Part shown: positions 56,184 to 64,000 of the stretch, one piece after another
Numbering within the stretch: position 1 is the stretch's first letter
Layout of the letters: every line of letters begins with the position of its first letter
DNA from: Rhodanobacteraceae bacterium
GTDB taxonomy: Bacteria > Pseudomonadota > Gammaproteobacteria > Xanthomonadales > Rhodanobacteraceae
Length of the DNA stretch: 64,000 bases
Direction of reading: 5' to 3'
NCBI GenBank assembly: GCA_016790075.1
Contig: JAEUPP010000045.1
Span: forward strand, 1 to 64,000
Translations under genes and position numbers: made by a program
The notes under the pieces: model-generated
What the model saw: the letters and a program-made list of their open reading frames with translations, nothing else
Database searches by the model: none
What the model was told of the DNA's origin: nothing

Positions 56184-58079
56184 GTGTCACTCGAGCAGAA
56201 CGGCTGGGACATCGTCGAACGCTTGCGCGCGATTGCGCGCCATGACGGTGCGCGCTGCGCGATTCGTTGCGGCGGACGTGACATCGCCTATGCGGCGCTT
56301 GATCGCGCGAGCGACGATCTCGCTCTGCGCCTGCGCGGCGGCGACATCGCTGTGATCGACGGTGAGCGCAGCGCCGAACTGGTCGTCGCCGCGCTTGCGT
56401 GCGTCAAGGCGCGCGTGGCGTTCTATCTCGTCGGTGAGAATCAGCCGGAGGACTACACCGCGCGCACGCTGGAAGTGCTGCCAGCGGTGATCTGGATAAC
56501 TGCGAGCGCCGCGGGCGACACCACGCGCGCCGAGCGCATCGCCGGTGGGCGCGTGCGTGCGCTGCATCGGCTCGAACCGCTGGCAGGTGACGCGCTCGAT
56601 GCAAGGCGTGCCGCGTCGACCATGCAGTTTGACGCGACGGCGCCGTCGGCGATCGGCATGTACCTGGTTGCGACGTCCGGCACGACCGGCCGTCCACGCT
56701 TGGTGTGCACACCGGCCGCTCCGCTCGAACATTTCATCGCCTGGTACACAGGGCGTTTCGAACTTGGCGAACACGATCGCTTCAGCATGCTGTCGGGGCT
56801 TGGTTACGACCCGCTGCTGCGCGACATGTTTGTGCCGCTGACGCTTGGTGCCTGCCTGGTAGTCCCGGGCAAAGACGTACTAGGCCGCCGTGGCGGCCTG
56901 CGCGCTTGGGTGCGCGAGGAACGCATCAGCGTGCTGCACGCGACGCCGCAAATCGCAGAACTTATTTTTGGCGAACATGACGACACCGCGTTCGATGCAC
57001 TGCGCTTGGTTGCTGTCGGCGGTTCGAGCTTGAGCCGCCGGCTCGTCGCGACCATGCGCGCGCAGCTACCGCATGGTCGCGTGGTCAACGTGTACGGCAC
57101 CAGCGAAACGCCGCAGATCATGACTTGTCATGTCTGCAGTGCGGCCGACGAAAACGGTCCCGGAGCCGTGCCGGTCGGCGCGCCGATCGACGCCGTGCGC
57201 GTGCATGTGCGTGACCGCGGCGACACCGATCTCAAGCCGGGCCAGGTCGGTGAGATCCAGATCGAGACGCCGTACCTTTCGCTCGGCTACGTCGGTGACG
57301 CGGCGGCGACGGCGGCGAAATTTGGCCCTGGCACCGAACCCGGCTGGCGTACCTATATGACGGGCGATCTCGGCCACATCGATAGCCACGGCAGTCTGCA
57401 TTTGTCCGGACGGCGTGACCGCCAGGTCAAATGCCGCGGTCACCGCGTCCAGCTAGAAGACGTCGAACGCGCGTTGTCGGCGCTGCCGCCGGTCGCGGCC
57501 GCAGCGGTGATGCTAGAACATTCGGCGAACGGTGGGCGACTGGTGGCGTATCTCGAATACCGCACGCCGACCAGCACGATCGAGATCAAGCGCGAGCTGC
57601 TGCGCACGCTGCCGGCGCACATGGTGCCGGAAGCGTTGGTTGTGCTTGAACGTATGCCGCTAGGCAGCGGCAACAAGATCGACTACGCGGCGCTCGAGGA
57701 CGCGCCGCGCGCCGCGGCGGCCGGAGTCACGACGGCGGCGGATGCGGATTCGCGTGTGACGCGCGAGTTGCTTGCAATCTGGTCGGACGTGCTCGGTGTG
57801 TCCGCCGCCGAAATCAGTCTGAACAGCAATTTTTTCGACATCGGCGGAACCTCGCTGCTGTCAGCCAAGGTGATCGCACAAATCAACGGCTTGTTCGAAA
57901 GGCAGCTGAACGTGGCCGACTTGTTCGTCTATTCGAACATTGGTGAGCTTGCGCAGCACATCGCGCGCGACGGCAGCAAATGGGAACCGGCGAGCGACCC
58001 GTCGCGCACGGGCAAGCGTGCTGGTCGGATCAATCAAGTCAGCATGGAACGTCACCGAAAGGCGCAGAAACAGCTATGA
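56184..58079 (+). CDS. NRPS loading protein, adenylation-thiolation (A-T), no condensation domain
   Basis: The 631-residue product starts at GTG 56184, which has GGGAG 7 bases upstream. Adenylation motifs are visible: A3 'LVATSGTTGRPRL', A4-like 'GYDPLLRDMFVPLTLGA' (Asp for the amino group), A5 'VVNVYGTSETPQI', A7 'TGDLGHID', A8 'GRRDRQVKCRGHRVQLEDVE' and A10-like GSGNKID. A carrier domain follows with FFDIGGTSLLSAK (Ser for phosphopantetheine). It activates one amino acid and presents it to the downstream PKS; the CmlA-like enzyme may hydroxylate it on this carrier. Its stop overlaps the PKS start (ATGA). Substrate cannot be read with confidence. Confidence 0.87.
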   Translation: MSLEQNGWDIVERLRAIARHDGARCAIRCGGRDIAYAALDRASDDLALRLRGGDIAVIDGERSAELVVAALACVKARVAFYLVGENQPEDYTARTLEVLPAVIWITASAAGDTTRAERIAGGRVRALHRLEPLAGDALDARRAASTMQFDATAPSAIGMYLVATSGTTGRPRLVCTPAAPLEHFIAWYTGRFELGEHDRFSMLSGLGYDPLLRDMFVPLTLGACLVVPGKDVLGRRGGLRAWVREERISVLHATPQIAELIFGEHDDTAFDALRLVAVGGSSLSRRLVATMRAQLPHGRVVNVYGTSETPQIMTCHVCSAADENGPGAVPVGAPIDAVRVHVRDRGDTDLKPGQVGEIQIETPYLSLGYVGDAAATAAKFGPGTEPGWRTYMTGDLGHIDSHGSLHLSGRRDRQVKCRGHRVQLEDVERALSALPPVAAAAVMLEHSANGGRLVAYLEYRTPTSTIEIKRELLRTLPAHMVPEALVVLERMPLGSGNKIDYAALEDAPRAAAAGVTTAADADSRVTRELLAIWSDVLGVSAAEISLNSNFFDIGGTSLLSAKVIAQINGLFERQLNVADLFVYSNIGELAQHIARDGSKWEPASDPSRTGKRAGRINQVSMERHRKAQKQL

Positions 58080-61000
58080 GCGATCTAGGAAGTGCCATCG
58101 CAATTGTCGGCTTGTCCCTACGGTTCCCGAAAGCGAACACGCCAGATGAGTTCTGGAAAAATCTGGTCGAAGGGCGCGACTGCGCGCAACCGCTTGAGCG
58201 GGATGCGTTGATCAAACTCGGTGTGTCGCGCGACAAGCTCGATAGCCCGGAGTACGTCTGGCGCACCTATGACCTCGACCACATCGACCAGTTCGACGCG
58301 AAGTTCTTCGGCATCTCGCCGCGCGAGGCGCGCATGGCGGATCCGCAGATGCGCCTCATGCTGGAGGCCGCGCATGAGTGCATCGAGGACTCGGGCCATG
58401 TGCTGCAGGGTACGAACACCGGGCTGTATTTTGGCGTCGCCGACCACAAGTACTGGCTGTACCACAACCTGTACCAGTCGGCGTTAGAGGAGGAGAACGA
58501 AGTCGCGAAACGCATCTACGCGTTCAAGGACTTCTTCGCCACGCAGCTATCGCACAAGCTCGACCTGACCGGACCGAGTATCTCGCTGTACAGCGCATGC
58601 TCGACCGCGCTGCTCGCAGTGCACGAAGCGTGCAACCACTTGCTGATGTTCGACTGTGACTATGCGCTCGCGGGCGGCTGCGAGATCCTGCAGGGCGCCG
58701 GCTACAAGTATGTCGAAGGCGGTCTGTCGGCGCGCGACGGTTACGTGCGCGCGTTCGACAAGGATGCTTCGGGCACCGTGTTCGGTAGCGGTGTCGGCGT
58801 GGTCGCGTTGCGCCGCCTGTCGGATGCAGTCGAGGACGGCGACCGCATCTATGCCGTGCTGCGCAGCACGGCGGTCAACAACGACGGCAACCAGAAAGTC
58901 GGCTACATCGCACCCGGCGTAAAAGGGCAGATGGGCGTCATACACGAGGCGATCGAGCGCGCCGGCATCAGCGCGCGCGAGGTAAGCTACGTCGAAGCGC
59001 ACGGCACTGGAACCAAGGTCGGCGATCCGATCGAGATTGAATCGATCAGCAAGGTCTATCGCAAGTACACCAACGACAAGCAGTTCTGTGCGATCGGTTC
59101 AGTCAAGACCAATGTCGGGCACTTGAGCATCGCCGCCGGCGCCGCAAGCTTGATCAAGACAGCGCTGATGCTGCACCACAAAAAGATCCCGCCGATCCTG
59201 CATTTCAGCGAAGCGAATCCAGCGATCGATTTCGAGAACAGCCCGTTCTACGTCAACTGTGAGCTGCGCGACTGGCATGTGCACAACGGCCGGCGCATCG
59301 CCGGCGTGAGCGCATTCGGCGTTGGTGGCACCAATGTGCACGCAGTGCTGGAACAGGCGCCGACGATCGTGAAAGAAGTCGAGCCGCGTCCGTATCATCG
59401 CTTGTTCGTGTTTGGCGCGAAATCGCCGAGTGCGCTCGCGCGTATGCGCGAGCGCTTGGCCGAGTACCTGCGCGGCAAGGCCGACCTCAACCTTGCCGAT
59501 GTCGCGTTCTCGCTCAACGTCGGCCGGCAGAAATACGACCACCGCGGTTTCGTCGTCGCCGATTCCATCGCCGCGCTGATCGAAGCCTGCGAGAAACCGG
59601 GTACGACGCTGCCTCCGCTGCCGAACCAGGGCCGGCGCCAGCTCGTGTTCATGTTCCCGGGCCAGGGGTCGCAATACGCCAATATGGCGCTCGATTTCTA
59701 TCGCGACGAGCCGGACTTCCGCGCCACCGTCGACCAGTGCTGCCAGCACCTGGCATCGGCGCTCGGCATCGACTTGATGCCCATCCTGTTGCCGGCACTC
59801 GGCGGTGGCGAAGGCGCCGAGGACCGCATCAATCAGACACAGTACACGCAGCTGGCACTGTTCGTCGTGTCGTATGCGATGGCGCGCTTGTTCATGCAAT
59901 GGGGCGCGACGCCGCAGGCGATGATCGGCCACAGCATTGGTGAATACGTCGCCGCCTGCCTCGCCGGTGTGTTTTCGCTGAATGACGCACTGAAGTTGGT
60001 TGCGCACCGGGGGCGGCTGATGCAGTCGATGCCGGCCGGTTCGATGTTGAGCGTGCCGCGTCCGCTGGAGCAGGTGCAGCCGCTGCTCGACGCAGGATTG
60101 TCTGTCGCCGGCGAGAACAGCCCGGCCTCGTGCGTGATCTCAGGTCCGACCGAAGCGATCGACCTATTGAAGGCGAAGCTTGCGCTGGAAGGCGTCAAAG
60201 CCAACCTGTTGCACACCTCGCACGCGTTTCATTCGCCGATGATGGAGCCGATACTCGAAGCCTATACGCACATCGTGCGCGAAGCGGAGCTGCGCGAGCC
60301 AAGCCTGCCATTCGTATCCAACCTGACCGGCACCTGGATCACGGCACAGCAAGCGACTGATCCGGCGTATTGGGCAGCGCAGCTACGCCAGGCCGTGCTG
60401 TTCTCGCGCGGCTTGCAGACGCTCGTTACGCAGGATTCGGTGCTGGTCGAAATGGGGCCGGGCTCCACCCTGTGCTCGCTCGCCGGGCAGCATGAATTCG
60501 AACGCGACTGTTTCACTATCAATACGCTGCCGCGCGCTAAGGACGAAACCAGCGCGACCGACGCCGTGCTGTTCGCGCTCGGCAAGGCCTGTTGTTTCGG
60601 CGTCGAGATCGATTGGCAAGCCGTATACGGCAAATCGGGCGGTCGACGTGTATCGCTGCCGACGTATCCGTTCGAGCGCAAGAGCTATTGGATCGACGAA
60701 GAACAGCTAAACCGTCCGCGCGCGGCGCAAGCGGATGCAGCGCCGCTTGATCATCCGCTGCTCGGCCGGCGCGTGGTCGCGACTTCAAAAGTAGTCGTGT
60801 TCGAGAATGTGCTGGACAAGGAAACGCCGAAGTTCATCGCCGACCATCGCCTGGTCGAGACCGTGATTTTCCCCGGCGCCGGCTATACGCAGCTCGCGCT
60901 CGAAGTTGGCAAGCATTTCATCAAGAACAAGAAGATCAAGGTCGACGATATCCGCTTCGCACAGACCCTGATGTTGCACGATGGCGTGAAGAAAGTGGTG

Positions 61001-64000
61001 CAGACCATCGCCACCGCGAATGGCGAAGGCTGCACGTTCGAGATCCTGAGCCGCACGCTCGGCAAGTCCGAGCCCGGCGACAGCAGCGCCTGGGTGTTGC
61101 ACGCCAAGGGCCGCATCTCGCCTCATTCGGCCAAGCCCGGCACGCTGCCGATGCCGGCGATCGCTGCGAACGCGGCGGCCGAGTTGCTGCCGCTGAGTCG
61201 CTACTACGACGCGCTCAAGTTCATCACCTTCGGTCCCTCGTTCCGCGCGATCCGCCGGCTGTGGATAGGCGAGACGGCGCAAGGCGAGTTGGAAAGTCTC
61301 GGCTTGGTCGAGCTGCCGGCGCATCTGTATCCCGAAGTCGATTCCTATTCGTTCCATCCGGTGCTGCTCGACGCCGCGTTCCAGGTGATCGACGGACCGA
61401 AGATCTCGCAGACCGGCACGCTGCCGGTAGGACTGCGCAATTTCACCGTCTATGACGCCGTACCGAACTCGTTCTACGTGCACGCGGTGCGGCGCGAGCA
61501 TGCGGACGAGGAATATTCGATCGGCGAGATCACCGTGTTCTCGGAGCAGGGCGGCATCATTGCGACGATCGAGCATTATCTGCAGAAGGAAATCGCGGAC
61601 TCCATCGGCAGCCAGGATCCGCTCGCCGATATCGTGTTCGATCTGCAATGGGAAAAAGCCGAGGTGCCGCAGAGCGCGCCGGCCGGCGCAGGCGCCTGGG
61701 TGCTGCTCGGAGCGGCCGAGCCGTTCGGCGACGCGCTCGCCGCCGCGCTGGCGCAGAGTGGGCGCGAAATGCTGCGGCTCGGCGGCGGCTTGGTCAGTGA
61801 CGCCGCTGAAACCGCTGCCGTGCTCGAGCGCGTGCGTGGCGGCGAGATCGATAGCGTGGTGTTCGCCCGTCCGTTGACGGCGACGGGCGAGCAGGCTGAA
61901 GCGCTGCCGCTGAGTCTGGAACTGCTCGGCGTCGTGCAGCAACTGGCGGCGTGCGACAGCGCGGCGCCGCCGCGTCTCGCGATCGTCACGCGCGGCGCGC
62001 AGTGGGTGCAGTGCGTGCAGGAAGACGCCGGCGTCGACGAACGAGCGGTGCACGCGGCCGCGCTGTGGGGATTCGGCAATAGCATCGCCGCCGAGCGGCC
62101 GGAGCTGCGCTGCGTGCGCATCGACCTGGATGCGTCCGACATGTCGCTCGCCGCTGCGGTCACCGATCTGGTGCAAGGCGAGACGCCGGAAGACCAGCTC
62201 GCGTACCGCGCGGGCCAGCGCTACGTGCCGCGCCTACTGCGCCATGCCGATGCCGCGCGCAACGCGGGCAAGCTGCGTCTGCCGCACGGACCGTTCGAAG
62301 TGCGCCTGTCGCGTTTCGGCACGTTCGACAATTTCACCGCGCGCGAATTTATCCCGGACCTGCTCGGCGACAACGACGTGCTGGTCGAAATGCGCAGCGC
62401 TGCGCTAAATTTCAAGGAAACGCTGTACGTGCTCGGGTTCCTCAACCCGAACAATCGCCAGGCGACGGATTTCGATTTCGGTATGGAGGGCGCCGGACGC
62501 ATCAAGCGCGTCGGCGCAAAGATCACGCATCTCGCGCCCGGCGACGACGTGATCGTGTGGCACAACGGCTGCCTCAGCAGCGACTTCGTGGTCAGTGCGC
62601 AGCGCGTTATCCGCAAGCCCGCAGCGCTCAGCTATGCCGAAGCTGCATGCATCCCGACCGTGTTTATGACGGCCTACTACGCGCTGTACCACTTGGCGCG
62701 GATCCAGCGTGGCAACCGCGTGCTGATTCACGCCGCCGCCGGAGGCGTCGGCCAAGTTGCGATCCAGATCGCTCAGGCGGTCGGTGCGGAAGTATTTGCG
62801 ACCGCGAGCCAAGGCAAATGGGCGCACCTGGAACGCCAGGGCGTGCGCCACGTTTTCGACTCCCGCACGCTTGATTTCGCCGAGCGCATCCGCGAGGTCA
62901 CCGGCGGACGCGGCGTCGACATCGTGTTCAACAGCTTGGCTGGCGACTTCATCACGCGCAGTTTCGACGTACTTGCGCCAAATGGTCGCTTTGTTGAAAT
63001 CGGCAAACGCGACATCTGGTCGAAGGCCAAGGCCGCGCAGTACCGGCCCGACGTCGGCTACGAGTTCTTCGAAATCGGCGAAGACACAACCAGCGGCGGC
63101 ATCGGCGACAACTCGGTGATCCACGACTTGATGGTCACTATTCTCGAGGATTTCGAACGGGGCCGGCTGAAGCCGCTGGCAATGACCGAGTTCCCCGTGG
63201 TCGAGGTGCAGCAGGCGTACCGCTATCTGTCGGCCGGCAAGAACATCGGCAAGGTGGTAGTGAACTTCGATGCGCAGCGTGGCAGCGACGACGCGCTGGC
63301 ACTGGTGCGCGCCAATCGCAGCTACCTCGTCACTGGCGGCTTGGGCGGGCTCGGTTTCCTGTGCGCCGACTGGCTGATCGCACACGGCGCGAAACACGTT
63401 GCGCTTGCCGGACGGCGCGAGCCGAGCCCCGAGGTAGCGCGCAAGATCGCCGACTACAACAAGGTCGGGGTCGAGGTCTATGCCGTGCGCGGCGACATTG
63501 GTCGCTACGACGACGCAGCACGGATCGTGCGCGAGATCAGCGCAGGCAAGGCGCCACTCGGCGGCGTGCTGCATTGCGCCGGCGTGCTGCAGGACGCGCT
63601 GCTGGAACAGCAAGATGAGCAGAAGTTCGCCGCAGTGTTCGCGCCGAAAGTCGACGGTGCGCTCAATCTGCATCGGCTGACGCGCGACTTGGCACTCGAT
63701 TTCTTCGTCAGTTTCTCGTCCACGTCGGCGGTGCTCGACGGCGGCGGCCAGGCCAACTACGCCGCGGCGAATGCCTTTATGGACCGTTTGATGAGCTATC
63801 GCCGCAGCCATGACCTGCCCGGCCTCAGCATCAACTGGGGCGCCTGGGCTGATGTCGGCATGGCAGCCGAACTGGCCGAGCGCCGCGCCATGGATGTCAG
63901 CCATTTCATCAGCAAGGACGAAGCGCTGGCCGCGATGGAACGGCTGCTGCAGGACCGTAGCGTGCAGCGTGTGGTGTGCAAGCTGGGTGCTCGCCTTGCT
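58076..64000 (+). CDS. Type I polyketide synthase KS-AT-DH-ER-KR (3' end outside window)
   Basis: The first 1975 residues are present. KS (~6-430) has Cys175 in YSACSTA, His309 in EAHGTGT and His349 in KTNVGH. AT (~525-820) has GHSIGEY at 618-624 and HAFHS at 716-720, the malonyl-CoA-type motif. DH (~890-1190) has His924 and an Asp in 'FHPVLLDAAF'. ER (~1420-1730) has 'VLIHAAAGGVGQVAIQIAQA'. KR (~1748-1930) has YLVTGGLGGLGFL and the Tyr in GQANYAAANAF. The carrier domain and any further modules lie beyond the right edge. A fully reducing module fed by an aminoacyl-carrier would give a saturated C2-extended amino acid. The start overlaps the A-T gene by four bases. Confidence 0.93.
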   Translation, partial: MSDLGSAIAIVGLSLRFPKANTPDEFWKNLVEGRDCAQPLERDALIKLGVSRDKLDSPEYVWRTYDLDHIDQFDAKFFGISPREARMADPQMRLMLEAAHECIEDSGHVLQGTNTGLYFGVADHKYWLYHNLYQSALEEENEVAKRIYAFKDFFATQLSHKLDLTGPSISLYSACSTALLAVHEACNHLLMFDCDYALAGGCEILQGAGYKYVEGGLSARDGYVRAFDKDASGTVFGSGVGVVALRRLSDAVEDGDRIYAVLRSTAVNNDGNQKVGYIAPGVKGQMGVIHEAIERAGISAREVSYVEAHGTGTKVGDPIEIESISKVYRKYTNDKQFCAIGSVKTNVGHLSIAAGAASLIKTALMLHHKKIPPILHFSEANPAIDFENSPFYVNCELRDWHVHNGRRIAGVSAFGVGGTNVHAVLEQAPTIVKEVEPRPYHRLFVFGAKSPSALARMRERLAEYLRGKADLNLADVAFSLNVGRQKYDHRGFVVADSIAALIEACEKPGTTLPPLPNQGRRQLVFMFPGQGSQYANMALDFYRDEPDFRATVDQCCQHLASALGIDLMPILLPALGGGEGAEDRINQTQYTQLALFVVSYAMARLFMQWGATPQAMIGHSIGEYVAACLAGVFSLNDALKLVAHRGRLMQSMPAGSMLSVPRPLEQVQPLLDAGLSVAGENSPASCVISGPTEAIDLLKAKLALEGVKANLLHTSHAFHSPMMEPILEAYTHIVREAELREPSLPFVSNLTGTWITAQQATDPAYWAAQLRQAVLFSRGLQTLVTQDSVLVEMGPGSTLCSLAGQHEFERDCFTINTLPRAKDETSATDAVLFALGKACCFGVEIDWQAVYGKSGGRRVSLPTYPFERKSYWIDEEQLNRPRAAQADAAPLDHPLLGRRVVATSKVVVFENVLDKETPKFIADHRLVETVIFPGAGYTQLALEVGKHFIKNKKIKVDDIRFAQTLMLHDGVKKVVQTIATANGEGCTFEILSRTLGKSEPGDSSAWVLHAKGRISPHSAKPGTLPMPAIAANAAAELLPLSRYYDALKFITFGPSFRAIRRLWIGETAQGELESLGLVELPAHLYPEVDSYSFHPVLLDAAFQVIDGPKISQTGTLPVGLRNFTVYDAVPNSFYVHAVRREHADEEYSIGEITVFSEQGGIIATIEHYLQKEIADSIGSQDPLADIVFDLQWEKAEVPQSAPAGAGAWVLLGAAEPFGDALAAALAQSGREMLRLGGGLVSDAAETAAVLERVRGGEIDSVVFARPLTATGEQAEALPLSLELLGVVQQLAACDSAAPPRLAIVTRGAQWVQCVQEDAGVDERAVHAAALWGFGNSIAAERPELRCVRIDLDASDMSLAAAVTDLVQGETPEDQLAYRAGQRYVPRLLRHADAARNAGKLRLPHGPFEVRLSRFGTFDNFTAREFIPDLLGDNDVLVEMRSAALNFKETLYVLGFLNPNNRQATDFDFGMEGAGRIKRVGAKITHLAPGDDVIVWHNGCLSSDFVVSAQRVIRKPAALSYAEAACIPTVFMTAYYALYHLARIQRGNRVLIHAAAGGVGQVAIQIAQAVGAEVFATASQGKWAHLERQGVRHVFDSRTLDFAERIREVTGGRGVDIVFNSLAGDFITRSFDVLAPNGRFVEIGKRDIWSKAKAAQYRPDVGYEFFEIGEDTTSGGIGDNSVIHDLMVTILEDFERGRLKPLAMTEFPVVEVQQAYRYLSAGKNIGKVVVNFDAQRGSDDALALVRANRSYLVTGGLGGLGFLCADWLIAHGAKHVALAGRREPSPEVARKIADYNKVGVEVYAVRGDIGRYDDAARIVREISAGKAPLGGVLHCAGVLQDALLEQQDEQKFAAVFAPKVDGALNLHRLTRDLALDFFVSFSSTSAVLDGGGQANYAAANAFMDRLMSYRRSHDLPGLSINWGAWADVGMAAELAERRAMDVSHFISKDEALAAMERLLQDRSVQRVVCKLGARLA

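Noticed and set aside
60785-63904. Two long minus-strand open frames (463 and 499 codons) opposite the PKS gene
   Set aside because: Shadows of the polyketide synthase; the DH, ER and KR motifs are all on the plus strand.
1-64000. tRNA, rRNA, CRISPR arrays, riboswitches
   Set aside because: I looked for cloverleaf T-arm motifs, array-like repeats and known leader motifs and found nothing I could support by eye; a tRNAscan or Rfam run would be needed to exclude them.

Overview
The window is GC-rich and densely coding. It looks like the chromosome of a gammaproteobacterium of the Xanthomonadales/Rhodanobacteraceae type, for example a Dokdonella-like lineage. I base this on gene content and protein style: a VPS10/BNR secreted protein, a DnrO-like protein, a FabA/FabB pair, a NirK-NirV-qNor denitrification block, and secreted proteins with 'WYNP...GSGWDF' motifs. 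The assignment is an inference, because no rRNA gene or other marker is present.

Region 1 (1-9.4 kb, minus strand) is the 5' part of a type 3 BREX phage-defence operon. The order of transcription is an excisionase-type HTH gene, brxF, brxC, two accessory genes (a Schlafen/AlbA_2 protein and a protein with a HEPN-type RHxxxH motif), then the start of the pglXI-type methyltransferase, which leaves the window on the left. The genes overlap or almost abut, so they probably form one transcript. Its upstream edge (9.4-10.3 kb) is a scar: a diverged copy of the 3' end of the neighbouring VPS10 gene fused to a broken yhcG-like nuclease gene.

Region 2 (10.3-14.4 kb, minus) holds a large secreted VPS10/BNR-repeat protein and an upstream LolA-like periplasmic protein, followed by a strong terminator.

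Region 3 (14.6-27.8 kb, minus) is an anaerobic respiration block: an FNR-type regulator, a HemN-like protein that has lost its radical-SAM cysteines, two small DnrO-region proteins, a CCGGCC-tailed small protein, fabB-fabA, a universal stress protein, nirK-nirV-sco, and norZ-sirB2-nnrS. TTGAT-N4-ATCAA-like boxes lie upstream of hemN-like, fabA, nirK and norZ. This suggests a single FNR/DNR regulon linking nitrite and NO reduction with anaerobic unsaturated fatty-acid synthesis.

Region 4 (28.4-30.6 kb, plus) has housekeeping pyrC and a Sua5-type threonylcarbamoyl-AMP synthase.

Region 5 (30.8-35.4 kb, minus) is a tight five-gene operon of unknown purpose: a bacterial GH3-family adenylating enzyme, a phytol/dolichol-kinase-like membrane protein, a guanylate-kinase-like P-loop kinase and two unrecognised proteins. 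It looks like an undescribed small biosynthetic pathway.

Region 6 (36-44.3 kb) contains a putative extracellular protein, a PI-PLC-X/FG-GAP protein, a ricin-type lectin protein and a Tat-exported berberine-bridge-type oxidase. Rearranged IS3 debris follows.

Region 7 (45.1 kb to the right edge, plus) is a hybrid NRPS-PKS biosynthetic cluster. It has a GRDP-like protein, a PhyH-type dioxygenase, a HlyD/MacA adaptor and a MacB-type ABC pair, a CmlA-like diiron beta-hydroxylase, a type II thioesterase, a free-standing A-T loading protein, and a KS-AT-DH-ER-KR polyketide synthase that runs off the window. Relics of a phosphopantetheinyl transferase gene and a metallophosphoesterase gene lie inside the cluster.
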